From Bacillota bacterium (GTDB lineage Bacteria > Bacillota > Clostridia > Christensenellales > Aristaeellaceae), in contig JAEYAR010000108.1 in NCBI GenBank assembly GCA_023404715.1, positions 1-64,000 of the forward strand: a stretch of DNA of 64,000 nt, in the 5' to 3' direction. How positions within the stretch are numbered: position 1 is the first letter of the stretch; each line of letters opens with the position of its first letter. The translations under genes and the position numbers were made by a program. This document shows, piece after piece, positions 16,158-25,286 of the stretch. The notes under the pieces were generated by a model. It saw only the letters and a program-made list of their open reading frames with translations. It had not been told where the DNA came from and did no database searches.

Positions 16158-17264
16158 ATGAAAAAGCTATTATCTCTTCTCCTGATTTGGGCCTTTGCCC
16201 TGACGGCCCCTTGCGCGCTGGCGGATACGGTCGCCGAGCGTACGGACGCGCCCAAGCGCGTGACGCTCTTAGAGGCGCGGGGCGGCGCGCAGCTCGTCTT
16301 CGATGCGCCGGTGCAGGCGCCCTACGGCTGCCGCATCCCGATTCTGGAGGCGCGCTCGCGCAAGGTTTCGGTGGAGGAACTTCAGCGCGCGCTGGACTAT
16401 CTGCTGGGCGAGGGCAACTACGTCGCGAATATCAATATCTATGACGCTACCCTGGAAGAAGCCTTTGGCGACTACCGCGAAAAGGGCAACTATAGCTACG
16501 CCGGGTTTCGGCGCAGGGACGACGAGGATTGGTCGCTCTCCCCAAACGGCAACGGGTGGATATATGATGGACCGCGGGGCTACGGCGCGCCTATGTATTA
16601 TAACTGGTCCGCAAACCGCTGGCGCTGGGAGGGCAAGGGCCTGACCTGCCAAAAGAGCGAGGCCGAGGCGCGCGCCCTCGCCGACGAGATCGTGATGCAA
16701 CTCGCCCCCGAGATGTCGCTCGCGGCGCGGATCGTCTTCCGGCCCGAGATCGGGCAGGATTTGCGTCTGAACGACCCCATCCAATACGCCGACGAGCTGG
16801 CCTATGTCTTCGTCTACGCCCGGCCGATCCTCAGCGTGCCGATGCTCTACGAGGCGTCGGGCGGCATGGCGACCAACCTGGAAAACATGGAGATCACCGT
16901 GAGCGGCCACGGGGTGGAGGCGGTGAAATACTGTAACGCGATGAGCCTGGGGGACGAGCTGGAGGACGACGCGGCGCTGCTGCCCTTTGAACACGTGCTC
17001 GAGCGCGCCAAGGCGGAGATGGCGCAGCGCTACGCAAACCGGCGCGTAGAGGTGGAGCGCATCGCCTTCGGCTACGCCGCCGTGCCGACGGCGATGCACG
17101 ATCAGAACGGCTTTGAGATGGAGCTGCAGCTCGTGCCGGCGTGGGCGTTTTACGGCAACGCCTACAAGCCGGACGAGGCATACGCCATGGATTGGCGGCC
17201 GCTGGTGACCGTGCACGCGGTCAGCGGCATGGCGCTGAATTTCAGCCCGTACGAACTGCGTTGA
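16158..17264 (+). CDS. secreted protein of unknown function
   Basis: A 368-residue protein with a clear signal peptide (KKLLSLLLIWAFALTAPCALA before DTVAE); the mature part is soluble with no further membrane helix. I do not recognise a domain. The middle is rich in aromatic residues (YYNWSANRWRWEG) and the C-terminal third has alternating beta-type segments. It is 20 bp upstream of the sigma factor gene, and the three genes 16158-18699 probably form one operon, so it may be an envelope protein monitored or controlled by that sigma system. RBS GGAAGGAAGG precedes the ATG. Confidence 0.8.
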   Translation: MKKLLSLLLIWAFALTAPCALADTVAERTDAPKRVTLLEARGGAQLVFDAPVQAPYGCRIPILEARSRKVSVEELQRALDYLLGEGNYVANINIYDATLEEAFGDYREKGNYSYAGFRRRDDEDWSLSPNGNGWIYDGPRGYGAPMYYNWSANRWRWEGKGLTCQKSEAEARALADEIVMQLAPEMSLAARIVFRPEIGQDLRLNDPIQYADELAYVFVYARPILSVPMLYEASGGMATNLENMEITVSGHGVEAVKYCNAMSLGDELEDDAALLPFEHVLERAKAEMAQRYANRRVEVERIAFGYAAVPTAMHDQNGFEMELQLVPAWAFYGNAYKPDEAYAMDWRPLVTVHAVSGMALNFSPYELR

Positions 17265-17284
17265 GCGCGAAGGAGGGGGACGAT

Positions 17285-17752
17285 ATGACGGACGAGGCCT
17301 TTGCGGAGCGGATCGTCGCCATGCGCGCGACGCTGTACCGCGTATCCTGCGGCATTTTGCCCCGGGAATGCGACCGCGAGGACGCCGTGCAGACATCCAT
17401 CGAAAAAGCCTGGCGCAAGCGCGGATGGCTGCGCGACGAACGCTATATGCAGACGTGGGTGATCCGCATCCTCATCAACGCCTGCCACGACATCGGGCGC
17501 AAGCACGCCCGGGAGATGCCCGCCGAGCTTTCGCCGTGGGAGGCCTCGCGGGACGCGGACGGGGATGCGCGCGACCTGCTGCTCTCGTTGGACGACAGCC
17601 TGCGCGTGCCCGCGATGCTCTATTACGTCGAGCGTTACGAGGTCTCGGAGATCGCACATATGCTACGCTTGCCCGCGGGCACGGTGAAGTCGCGCCTGCA
17701 CCGCGCGCGGGAAAAGCTGCGCCAGGTGCTCGGAGAGGAGGGTTTGCGGTGA
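17285..17752 (+). CDS. ECF-type RNA polymerase sigma factor
   Basis: A 155-residue sigma-70 family regulator. Region 2 is seen as CDREDAVQTSIEKAWRK and RYMQTWVIRILINAC, and region 4 as YEVSEIAHMLRLPAGTVKSRLHRAREKL with its helix-turn-helix. The last codons overlap the following membrane gene by GTGA, the usual arrangement of a sigma factor and its anti-sigma factor. A close paralogue with the same arrangement is at 28804-29277. The start at 17285 follows AAGGAGGGGG. Confidence 0.9.
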   Translation: MTDEAFAERIVAMRATLYRVSCGILPRECDREDAVQTSIEKAWRKRGWLRDERYMQTWVIRILINACHDIGRKHAREMPAELSPWEASRDADGDARDLLLSLDDSLRVPAMLYYVERYEVSEIAHMLRLPAGTVKSRLHRAREKLRQVLGEEGLR

Positions 17753-18699
17753 CAAGACTGGAAAATGCGTTCGGCAGCGTGCCCCAAAGCTTTGACAGGC
17801 GTATAGACGAGACGCTGGACAAGGTGATGCGGCCCAAGAGAAGCCCAAGGCGCACCGGCATGCGCCCGCGTTTTGCGCTGCTCATCGCCGCGCTGCTGAT
17901 TTTGATGGCCTGCGCTGTGTACGCGGCGGAGGCGTTCGGGCTGCTATCCTTTTTTGAACGATACCATCCCGGGGCGGTGCAGGACATGCCCGTAACGTCG
18001 GTATACGAGCGCATCGCGGCCGGCCCGGTGGAGTTGACGGTGCTCGAAGCGGCGGCGGACGGCCGTTCGCTATATCTGAACCTGCTGGCCCAAGCGGAGG
18101 AGGGCGCTTGCATGATGCCGGATGCGGCGTCGCTGGCAGGTGAATCGCGCCGGATGTTCACGGTTTCCACACGCATCGTGGGGCCGCGTACGCAGAGCGC
18201 GGAGATCTTCCGCGCGGCGGACGGCAGCTGGCAGATCATCCTGTGCGCGCCCCTGGCGGCGGCGGCGGACGCCGCCGCCGTAAGGCTCGAATGCGTGGTC
18301 CGCGAATACGCCTGGACGGCGCGCGGCGCCCGGGAGCAGGGGGAGGAGATCCGAACGGAGGCGGAGATGACGCTGCCTGTGACGGCCCCGCTGGAGCGGT
18401 GGACGGCGCGCGCTGAGGGGAACGCGGCGATCGGGGATACGGGCGCGTACCTCAGCCAGGTACGGTTCGTGCGCACGCCCATCGCGCTCTACTATGAGGC
18501 GCGGATCGACGGAGCGCTGCCGGGTACGGTGGCCTGCGCGGTCGTGGACGAGGCGGGCGAGCCGCTGCCCATCGCGCCGGGCGCATATAGCGGGCTGCTG
18601 GAGGGCAGCCTGCCGGCGGACACGCCGCCAGGAAAAATGAGACTGCGGTTTTTCGACAGCGAAACAAAGGACACGCTGGCGATCGTCGCGGTGAAGTGA
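17749..18699 (+). CDS. membrane-anchored anti-sigma-like protein (DUF4179 type)
   Basis: A 316-residue protein starting with GTG inside the sigma factor stop codon. The first 45 residues are cytoplasmic (FGSVPQSFDRRIDETLDKVM, basic), then one membrane helix (LLIAALLILMACAVYAAEAF) and a large extracytoplasmic beta-rich domain. This layout is that of anti-sigma factors of the DUF4179 group, where the N-terminal segment is thought to hold the sigma factor at the membrane. No HCxxC zinc motif is present, so it is not a ZAS-type anti-sigma. Function inferred from position and topology. Confidence 0.75.
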   Translation: MTRLENAFGSVPQSFDRRIDETLDKVMRPKRSPRRTGMRPRFALLIAALLILMACAVYAAEAFGLLSFFERYHPGAVQDMPVTSVYERIAAGPVELTVLEAAADGRSLYLNLLAQAEEGACMMPDAASLAGESRRMFTVSTRIVGPRTQSAEIFRAADGSWQIILCAPLAAAADAAAVRLECVVREYAWTARGAREQGEEIRTEAEMTLPVTAPLERWTARAEGNAAIGDTGAYLSQVRFVRTPIALYYEARIDGALPGTVACAVVDEAGEPLPIAPGAYSGLLEGSLPADTPPGKMRLRFFDSETKDTLAIVAVK

Positions 18700-18731
18700 A
18701 GGCTTTTGCCCTAAAAACTGGACAATCAAAG

Positions 18732-18763
18732 ACAGACGCTTCGGCTTACTGCCGGGCGTCTGT
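18732..18763. terminator. hairpin between convergent genes, likely bidirectional terminator
   Basis: ACAGACGC and GCGTCTGT pair around an inner CGGC-TTACT-GCCG stem, between the anti-sigma gene and the convergent GntR gene. T-rich sequence follows on both sides but no perfect T run. Confidence 0.55.
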
Positions 18764-18772
18764 TCTTGATGT

Positions 18773-19552
18773 TCAGCACTTCATATAGTTCGTGAACTTA
18801 ATGACCTCGCTACGGTAGCGGGATACGGAGTATTCGATCGGCCTGTTTTGTTCGTCGTATGCCAGATTGTACACCATGCAGATCGCTCGCCCCTTTGGAA
18901 TGCCGAGCATGCCGGCGTCGGCCTGGTTTGCGTTGGCCGCGCCTACCTCGCGCCGCACTATTGCCACCGGGGAATGATAGGCTTCCTTTAGGGTCGCATA
19001 GAGCGACGACTTGGAAAAGTCGTATTGCAACAGCCCCGGAAAGCGGGAGGCCTGCGTATACGACTCTGAGAAAAGGATCGGCGCGTTGTTCGCCATGCAA
19101 AGGCGCACGAGGGAGTACAGCGGCTCATCCGGGGACAACTGCAGGATTTCGTTGACGGCGGGCTGCGGGCCGACCTGTTTGAACGATATCACCCGGGTGA
19201 ACGGCGTGTATCCATACTTGCTGATGATCTCGTGGAAGCTTTCATGCTTGGCGATATAGTTGATCTCGATCTTTTTTTGCGAGACAAAGGTGCCTTTGCC
19301 CTTTTGGCGGGTCAGGTAGCCGGCGGCGACCAGCTCTTGCATGCATTGGCGGATGGTCGGGCGGCTGATATCCAAGGCCTCGCTGAGCTCGGCCTCCGTC
19401 GGCAATGCGTCGCCGTGACTCAAACGGCCCGTTTCGATCATATCTTTGATCATCAACTTGAGCTGATAATAAAGAGGCGTGGGGATTTCCCGGTCGATCT
19501 TTCCCTTTAGCTGGTTTAGTATTTCCGGATCAAACGACAGCCTGCTCCGCAT
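18773..19552 (-). CDS. GntR family regulator, HutC/UTRA type
   Basis: A 259-residue repressor-like regulator. The N-terminal winged HTH covers residues about 24-92 (LPTEAELSEALDISRPTIRQ and GKGTFVSQ). The rest is a UTRA ligand-binding domain ending in YSVSRYRSEVIKF. Members sense sugars, amino acids or their phosphates. It is divergent from the importer and catabolic operon at 19816-27469 and should control it. The start at 19552 has GGGAG upstream; the frame extends 11 codons further without an RBS. Confidence 0.92.
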   Translation of the reverse strand: MRSRLSFDPEILNQLKGKIDREIPTPLYYQLKLMIKDMIETGRLSHGDALPTEAELSEALDISRPTIRQCMQELVAAGYLTRQKGKGTFVSQKKIEINYIAKHESFHEIISKYGYTPFTRVISFKQVGPQPAVNEILQLSPDEPLYSLVRLCMANNAPILFSESYTQASRFPGLLQYDFSKSSLYATLKEAYHSPVAIVRREVGAANANQADAGMLGIPKGRAICMVYNLAYDEQNRPIEYSVSRYRSEVIKFTNYMKC

Positions 19553-19692
19553 CTGTATACTCCCTTTCCGGCTTGTTAGAAGCATCGTAAACCATAATGA
19601 TATGATATTATTATATTATATGATAAAAGAAAAATCCGCAATAGGTGCGCAAAGCTTCGTGAAAATGTTTGAGGAATAATCGGAAAAATAGG

Positions 19693-19730
19693 TTGATTTA
19701 TCGATTGCATGCTGCTATAATGTAATTACA
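19693..19730 (+). promoter_or_regulatory. promoter and palindromic operator of the C-glycoside-type operon
   Basis: TTGATT (19693-19698) and TATAAT (19716-19721) are 17 bp apart, with an extended -10 TGC. The last T of the -10 begins a perfect palindrome TGTAATTACA (19721-19730) that covers the likely transcription start. Its position fits a repressor site for the divergent GntR protein, whose own start region (19586-19640) is very AT-rich and contains overlapping TATAAT-like boxes. Confidence 0.7.
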
Positions 19731-19815
19731 ATAATACGTTATGACAAATAGTCATGGCGGTAACAAGGCGGACGGCTGTAACGAAGCTGTCCAGCAAACG
19801 TTGGGAGGAATCATC

Positions 19816-20835
19816 GTGAAACGGAAACTGTGTGCGCTCATCTGTCTGACGCTCCTTGGCGCCTTGCTCGCCTGTATGCCCGCGGGCGCGGAGGCGATGG
19901 AACTGACCGTCTACTATGGCGCGACGCTCGATCAAATGACCCCCGTTCTGAACGCGTTTCAAGCGAAGCATCCCGACATCAATTTGAGGAGTTACCGCGC
20001 GGCGAACGAGGAGCTGGCCGCTACGATGGAGATGGAGACCCGCTCCGGCAACCCGCAGTTTGACGTGGTCGTACAGGGGAACGGCCCTGTGATCACCCTG
20101 CAGGACAAGTACGGCTGCTTTGCGCCGTTTCGCTGTGAGTCGGCCGATGCCATCGCCGAGGGGCTGCGGGATCCGGAAGGTATCATGACGCCCGTCGGCA
20201 CGGGATTTTACGTGATCATCTACAATACGAACTTGGTGGACGCCGAGGATGCGCCCAAGTCTTTCCTGGATCTGACGGATCCCAAATGGGAAAATGCCGT
20301 CGCCATGGCGGACCCGACGAGCTCTTCCTCGATCTATACGCTCATCTGGATGATGACGCAGCATCTGGACCCCGATATCTACGGCTGGAACTTTTTTAAG
20401 CGCCTGCAAGAGCTGAACGTGAACTACGTGGCCAGCCACGGCACAATCGGCGAGCTGGTCTCTCTGGGTGAACGCAAGGTGGGTATCCAGGTGATGGCGA
20501 CGGCGGGCACGTCGCTTAAGAAGGGCGACCCGATCGCGATCGTCTACCCGGAGGAAGGCATGCCCAGCGAGGTGAACGTCGCGGCGATACGCAAAGATAC
20601 CCCCAATCAGGAGACGGCGGGCCTGTTCGTCGACTTCCTGCTCTCTGAGGAGGGACAAAAGCAGGTCGCGGAAAACCTGGGCTGGATTCCCGTGCGCACC
20701 GATCTGAAGGACTATGCGCTGGCCGATGGGACGGCGCTCTCGCGGATCAAGCTCATATCCCGCGACGTGACCTGGGTGACCGAGAACAAATCCGAGGTAC
20801 TGGAGCGTTTTGCCGAAATACGGGATTGCATGTAA
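19816..20835 (+). CDS. ABC transporter substrate-binding protein, AfuA/FbpA-like
   Basis: A 339-residue periplasmic-type binding protein of the iron(III)/phosphosugar group (VYYGATLDQMTPVLNAFQAK, later TGFYVIIYNTNLV and LLSEEGQKQVAENLGW). The signal region contains a possible lipobox LLAC at residues 17-20 and also an AEA cleavage site. Relatives bind ferric ions, phosphonates or, in AfuA, hexose phosphates; here the catabolic neighbours suggest a glycoside, sugar acid or related organic molecule. GTG 19816 is the likely start because TTGGGAGGAA lies 5 bp upstream; the ATG at 19741 has no RBS and would bury the signal peptide. Confidence 0.85.
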   Translation: MKRKLCALICLTLLGALLACMPAGAEAMELTVYYGATLDQMTPVLNAFQAKHPDINLRSYRAANEELAATMEMETRSGNPQFDVVVQGNGPVITLQDKYGCFAPFRCESADAIAEGLRDPEGIMTPVGTGFYVIIYNTNLVDAEDAPKSFLDLTDPKWENAVAMADPTSSSSIYTLIWMMTQHLDPDIYGWNFFKRLQELNVNYVASHGTIGELVSLGERKVGIQVMATAGTSLKKGDPIAIVYPEEGMPSEVNVAAIRKDTPNQETAGLFVDFLLSEEGQKQVAENLGWIPVRTDLKDYALADGTALSRIKLISRDVTWVTENKSEVLERFAEIRDCM

Positions 20836-20898
20836 CAGCGGCTTCGGACGCATGGCATGCCTGGCCGGCGCCCGAGACGGCAGAGAGGACAGGGGACG

Positions 20899-21990
20899 AT
20901 GAAAGAGCAGAAGCTGACGATTCAAAACCTGGTAAAGCGTTACGGCACGGTGACGGCGGTGGACCATATCGACTTGACGATCGGGAGCGGTAAGCTGTTT
21001 GCTTTCCTGGGCCCCAGCGGCTGCGGCAAGACGACCACGCTGCGGATGATCGCCGGTCTCGAGACGCCGACGGAGGGAGAGATCGCCGTGGACGGCGTAG
21101 TGCTCTCCGACAGCAGGCGCGTGACGCTGCCCGAAAGGCGCAACATGGGCATGGTGTTTCAAAGCTACGCCGTCTGGCCGCACATGAGCGTGTTTGACAA
21201 CGTTGCCTACGGATTGAAGATCCAAAAGCGACCCAAGGGCGATATCGAAAAGAAGGTCCGGGAGACGCTGAGCCTGGTGGGGTTGGCGGAATACCGCGAC
21301 CGTTATCCGACGCAGCTTTCAGGTGGCCAACAGCAGCGCGTCGCGCTGGCACGCGCGCTGGCAAACGAGCCGTTCATCCTGCTGCTGGACGAGCCGCTAT
21401 GCAATCTGGACGCCAAGCTGCGCGAAAACATGCGCTTTGAGATCAGGGCGCTACAGCAGCGCCTGGGCATCACGGCGGTTTACGTGACGCACTCGCAGGA
21501 CGAGGCGCTGGCCGTATCCGATGAGATCGTCATCATGCGCGACGGGCGCATTTTGCAGCAGGGCGCGCCGGATAAAATCTATGCGCAGCCGGACAGTAGC
21601 TTCGTCGCCGGATTTATCGGCCTTATCAACAATCTGGAGGCCGAGGTGGTATCCGTCGAAGACGACCTCTATCGCGTGCGGCTTGCGAACGGGCAGGTGC
21701 TGGCGGCCGCAAAGGGTAAGCGCGAGATGCGCCAGGGCGAGCGCTGCCGTCTACTGATCCGGCCGGAAAACATCGTGTTCGACGCCTGGCGGAAGGACGT
21801 GATCTACAACAGCCTTAAAGCGCGGATCGAAAACATCAGCTTTACCGGCAGCATCGTAGACGCCTTTATCCGGCTGGCAGGCATCGATGAGCGCTACCGC
21901 GTACAGTCTACGCCGCCCTTGCGCTATGCGGCCGGGGAGCGGGCGGTCTGCTATTTTACGCCGGACGCGTGCATTCTGACAAAGGACTGA
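20899..21990 (+). CDS. ABC transporter ATP-binding protein, PotA/FbpC/MalK-like
   Basis: A 363-residue ATPase. Walker A is GPSGCGKTTT, the Q-loop lies in MVFQSYAVWPHM, the signature is QLSGGQQQRVALARAL, Walker B is LLLDEPLCNLD, and the H-loop is YVTHSQDEAL. After residue 240 there is a TOBE-like regulatory domain. It energises the fused permease at 23118 together with the binding protein at 19816. It is the only ABC ATPase in the window, so this importer is self-contained unlike the CUT1 importers. RBS GAGGACAGGGG supports ATG 20899. Confidence 0.93.
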   Translation: MKEQKLTIQNLVKRYGTVTAVDHIDLTIGSGKLFAFLGPSGCGKTTTLRMIAGLETPTEGEIAVDGVVLSDSRRVTLPERRNMGMVFQSYAVWPHMSVFDNVAYGLKIQKRPKGDIEKKVRETLSLVGLAEYRDRYPTQLSGGQQQRVALARALANEPFILLLDEPLCNLDAKLRENMRFEIRALQQRLGITAVYVTHSQDEALAVSDEIVIMRDGRILQQGAPDKIYAQPDSSFVAGFIGLINNLEAEVVSVEDDLYRVRLANGQVLAAAKGKREMRQGERCRLLIRPENIVFDAWRKDVIYNSLKARIENISFTGSIVDAFIRLAGIDERYRVQSTPPLRYAAGERAVCYFTPDACILTKD

Positions 21991-22029
21991 CACGCGACCT
22001 CTGATTTGGCATGAAAGGGATAAAGCTGT

Positions 22030-23121
22030 ATGAGGATTACGGACATTCGAACGAAACTGCTGCATGCGCCCGTCGAAAACGCGCTGATCAACCGGACAAA
22101 ATCCCGCGCGTACATGGAGATCGTGCTGGTAGAGGTCGTCACGGACGACGGACCGACCGGATATGGCTATACCTATACGGACGGCTTCGGGGGGCATGCG
22201 ATCAAGACGCTGATCGATACGGACATCCGCGCGCTGATCGTGGGAAAAGACCCTACGCAGGTCAAGGCGATCTCCGCATTCTTGCTCTGGGAGCTGCGGC
22301 AGGCGGGGTTTGCGGGCATCACGGTGCTGGGTGCGGCGGGCGTCGACCTGGCGCTTTGGGACATTTGCAGCCAGGCGGCTGGACGTCCTGTTTGCGACAT
22401 CCTGGGTAAGTATCGTGAGAAGACGCCCATGTACGCCAGCGTCGCCGGATGGGCCGGGCTGCCTGTGGAAGAGATGGTCGCGCGCGCCAAGGAGCTTGTA
22501 ATCGCGCAGAAGATGCTCGGCGTCAAAATCCAGGTCGGCCGGGCCGCTCTGGAGACGGACGCCATGCGCATTGAAAAGCTGCGCCTTGCCCTGGGGCGAG
22601 AGGCGAAGCTGTTTATCGACGCCAACACCCTGCTGGACGTGCCCACGGCCATCCGTCTGGGCAAAAGGCTGCAGGAGTACGACATCTTTTGGCTGGAGGA
22701 GCCCCTTCCCCTGCGGGATCCGCAGGGGCACCGCATCCTTTCAGAGCAAATCGGCATTCCCTTGGCCACCGGGGAGAACTTTTTTGGCCTACACGACTGC
22801 GACGAGTACGTTCGGGATCGCTTGGTCCGGTATATCCAGGCGGACGTGATCCGGGTCGGCGGCATTACCGAGTGGCTGCGCGTCGCCTCCTACTGCGACG
22901 CGCAGGGGATCCGCGTTTCGCCGCATTTCGTGATGGAGGTGACGGCGCAGGTGCAGTGCTGCGTGCCCAACGCCCTGTTTGTAGAATACATCCCCTGGTT
23001 TCAGACGTTCTTCGAGGAACCGATTCATACGGCGGACGGTTTCGCCTATGCGCGCGCCAAGCCGGGCTTGGGTCTCAAATTTACACAGTCCGCCATCGAG
23101 CGGTATGAAGTGAAAGGATGA
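22030..23121 (+). CDS. mandelate racemase/enolase superfamily enzyme with a KxQ motif
   Basis: A 363-residue enzyme with capping domain and TIM barrel. Metal ligands are visible as Asp197 (FIDANT), Glu223 (WLEEPL) and Glu249 (ATGEN). The acid/base dyad is Asp272 and His299 (VSPHFVMEV). The usual KxK on strand two reads K166-I-Q168, so the second lysine is replaced by Gln. Most relatives dehydrate or epimerise sugar acids. Its role beside a deglycosidase-like set is unknown; it could process the released sugar derivative or an imported acid. The stop codon overlaps the next start (ATGA). Confidence 0.88.
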   Translation: MRITDIRTKLLHAPVENALINRTKSRAYMEIVLVEVVTDDGPTGYGYTYTDGFGGHAIKTLIDTDIRALIVGKDPTQVKAISAFLLWELRQAGFAGITVLGAAGVDLALWDICSQAAGRPVCDILGKYREKTPMYASVAGWAGLPVEEMVARAKELVIAQKMLGVKIQVGRAALETDAMRIEKLRLALGREAKLFIDANTLLDVPTAIRLGKRLQEYDIFWLEEPLPLRDPQGHRILSEQIGIPLATGENFFGLHDCDEYVRDRLVRYIQADVIRVGGITEWLRVASYCDAQGIRVSPHFVMEVTAQVQCCVPNALFVEYIPWFQTFFEEPIHTADGFAYARAKPGLGLKFTQSAIERYEVKG

Positions 23122-24830
23122 GGGGGATGCGAGGCGGAGGGTCAAAGGCCCACGCCAAGCGGCCGTTTCAGGCGAGCGCGGTCCTGTTTATCGCCGTATG
23201 CCTGATCATCGCGCTGCTGGTTCTGGTGCCGATCGGCTACATGATCTTTGAAAGCGCCACAGACGAGGCGGGCGTCTTGACGATTCAAAACTTTATCAAG
23301 TACTTCAAACGCGGGAGCATCCGGGAGGCGCTGCGAAACACGGTGTTGGTCGCGGTGGGCATCGGCGGCCTGGGGACGCTGCTGGGCGTCATGCTGGCCT
23401 TTGGCGTCAGCCGCACGAACATGCGATTCAAAGCCCTGGTCAAGAGCACCATCATCATCGCCATCATGACGCCGCCTTTCTTAATCACGCTGGCATACAT
23501 CATCCTAGCAGGGCCCAACGTGGGCTTCGTAAACCGGGCGCTGCGGTTTTTGTTTTGGCGGGGGATCACCTATGGGCCGATCGATATCTACTCGGTCTGG
23601 TCGCTGGTGGTCCTGGGCCTGCCGCAGGGCATCGCCACGATCTTCATGATGGTGTTTCCGGCGATGGAAAACATGGATCCCTATCTGGAGGAGGCGGCGC
23701 GCATGTCGGGCGGGAGCGCCCGGCGCGCTTCGCTGAGCATCACCATTCCACTGGCGCGCCCGGCCATCCTCTCCGGGTTGATCCTCTCTTTCGGCCAGTC
23801 GCTGGCGCTGTACGGCGTGCCGCGCATGCTCAACATCAACGTGCTGACGACCAAAATCCGCGAGTCGATCACCGTGATGGACTTCAAAATGGGCGCGGTG
23901 CTTTCGACTACGGTGACGGCGCTGTCACTGCTTGCGGTGTTTCTATATAGACGCACCGTGCGCTCCAGCAAAAAATACTCGACCATCTCCGCCAAGGGGT
24001 TTCGCCCCAGCGTGATGAAGCTGGGCCGCTCGCGCTATCTCTTCTCGGCGCTCGGGCTCGTCTACGCGCTGTTTGGCTTCCTCATCCCTTACTGCACGCT
24101 GCTAATGGCGTCGTTCATGCGCTCGGTCGGAAACGGGTTTGAAAAGAGCAACTGGACGCTGCGTAACTACGCGTCGCTCATAAACAACGACGTGGCGATC
24201 ACCGCCCTGAAAAACAGTCTGTTCTTAGGCGCGATGACGGCGACCTGCGTGGTGCTGCTGGGCCTGATCGCTGGGTACATCATCGTTCGCGCCAAGGTGC
24301 GCGGAAGGGGCGTTGTGGAATACCTTTGCAACATGCCCTCGGGCATTTCCGGCACAGCGCTGGCCATGGGCCTCATCTTTATGTATCTGAGCAAACCGCT
24401 GAACCAGCTGCATTTGTACGGTACGATCTGGCTGCTGCTGATCGCCTATATCACGCGCATGCTGCCTTCAGGCGTGCGTTACTGTCAATCGGCGCTCATC
24501 CAGATTCATACGGAGCTCGAGGAGGCGAGCCGCATTTCGGGCGCTTCCTGGGGGAGAACCATGCGGAGCGTGACCGTGCCGTTGGCGAAGACGGGCATGC
24601 TGTACGCCTGGATTCTCACGTTCGTCATGGCCTTTCCAGAGCTGAGCAGCTCCGTCATGCTGCGCAACGCGGGCACGGACGTCGTGGCCACGGCTATTTT
24701 GGACCTGTGGGACGGCGCGGGCGGCCTGCCGCAGGCGGCGGCTTTCGGCACGGTGGTCTTTATGCTGGTGACGGGCCTTGTGCTCCTGGCGCAAAAGGTG
24801 ACGGGGCGATCCATGATCGATCGGACATAG
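23118..24830 (+). CDS. ABC transporter permease with two fused permease domains (FbpB/AfuB-like)
   Basis: A 570-residue membrane protein made of two binding-protein-dependent permease domains in tandem. The two EAA loops are EEAARMSGGSARRASLSITIP and EEASRISGASWGRTMRSVTVP. About twelve membrane segments are expected. It forms the whole channel with the ATPase at 20899. The ATG at 23118 overlaps the upstream stop codon; ATG 23127 is an alternative with an RBS 9 bp upstream. Confidence 0.92.
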   Translation: MRGMRGGGSKAHAKRPFQASAVLFIAVCLIIALLVLVPIGYMIFESATDEAGVLTIQNFIKYFKRGSIREALRNTVLVAVGIGGLGTLLGVMLAFGVSRTNMRFKALVKSTIIIAIMTPPFLITLAYIILAGPNVGFVNRALRFLFWRGITYGPIDIYSVWSLVVLGLPQGIATIFMMVFPAMENMDPYLEEAARMSGGSARRASLSITIPLARPAILSGLILSFGQSLALYGVPRMLNINVLTTKIRESITVMDFKMGAVLSTTVTALSLLAVFLYRRTVRSSKKYSTISAKGFRPSVMKLGRSRYLFSALGLVYALFGFLIPYCTLLMASFMRSVGNGFEKSNWTLRNYASLINNDVAITALKNSLFLGAMTATCVVLLGLIAGYIIVRAKVRGRGVVEYLCNMPSGISGTALAMGLIFMYLSKPLNQLHLYGTIWLLLIAYITRMLPSGVRYCQSALIQIHTELEEASRISGASWGRTMRSVTVPLAKTGMLYAWILTFVMAFPELSSSVMLRNAGTDVVATAILDLWDGAGGLPQAAAFGTVVFMLVTGLVLLAQKVTGRSMIDRT

Positions 24831-24842
24831 GGAGGAAGAACG

Positions 24843-25286
24843 ATGGGGCTGATCAACAATCAAAAAGCGTACGATCCGTCATTGGTCTGGCACCGAGGTG
24901 CGGAGAACATCGAGGTATACGGGCAAAGGATCGGGTATCGCTTTCAAATCAGGATGCCGAATTTCAGGGGCAATTATCTCTCGTGCATTGAGGAGCTGCG
25001 CTTTACGCTGGACGGCGAGCCGGTCGACCCGGCGCAAACGGAGCTGCTGCTCAACGGCAAACGCTTTCAGATGGAGGAACTGCCGGAGCTATTCAAGGAA
25101 TATTGGAATGTATGTGATTGCGGCGTAGTCGAGGTGCTGCGCGAAGGCGGGCTGACGGGAAAACACCGCATCGGCGCGCGGATGCGGCTGCGCTACGGGT
25201 ATTCGGCGTATTTTGGCGTGTGCAAGGTCGTCACTTCAAAGGCCGAGCGGGAACTGTGCTTTACGCGGGAGAAGGCGGCGCTATGA
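24843..25286 (+). CDS. C-glycoside deglycosidase beta-subunit-like protein (DUF6379)
   Basis: A 147-residue protein without signal peptide or membrane helix. The run RFQIRMPNFRGNYLSCIEEL, the following LDGEPVDPAQ, NGKRFQMEELPELFKEYW and EGGLTGKH agree with what I remember of the beta-sandwich subunit of bacterial C-glycoside deglycosidases (DgpB, DfgB, CarC-type; DUF6379). That subunit is needed for activity of the metal-dependent alpha subunit, which is encoded next and overlaps by ATGA. The residue pattern and the gene order together make the call; no alignment was run. Confidence 0.78.
   Translation: MGLINNQKAYDPSLVWHRGAENIEVYGQRIGYRFQIRMPNFRGNYLSCIEELRFTLDGEPVDPAQTELLLNGKRFQMEELPELFKEYWNVCDCGVVEVLREGGLTGKHRIGARMRLRYGYSAYFGVCKVVTSKAERELCFTREKAAL

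Noticed and set aside
19726..21225. Minus-strand open frame of 499 codons across the binding-protein and ATPase genes
   Set aside because: Overlaps genes with clear family motifs on the other strand and contains no domain of its own.
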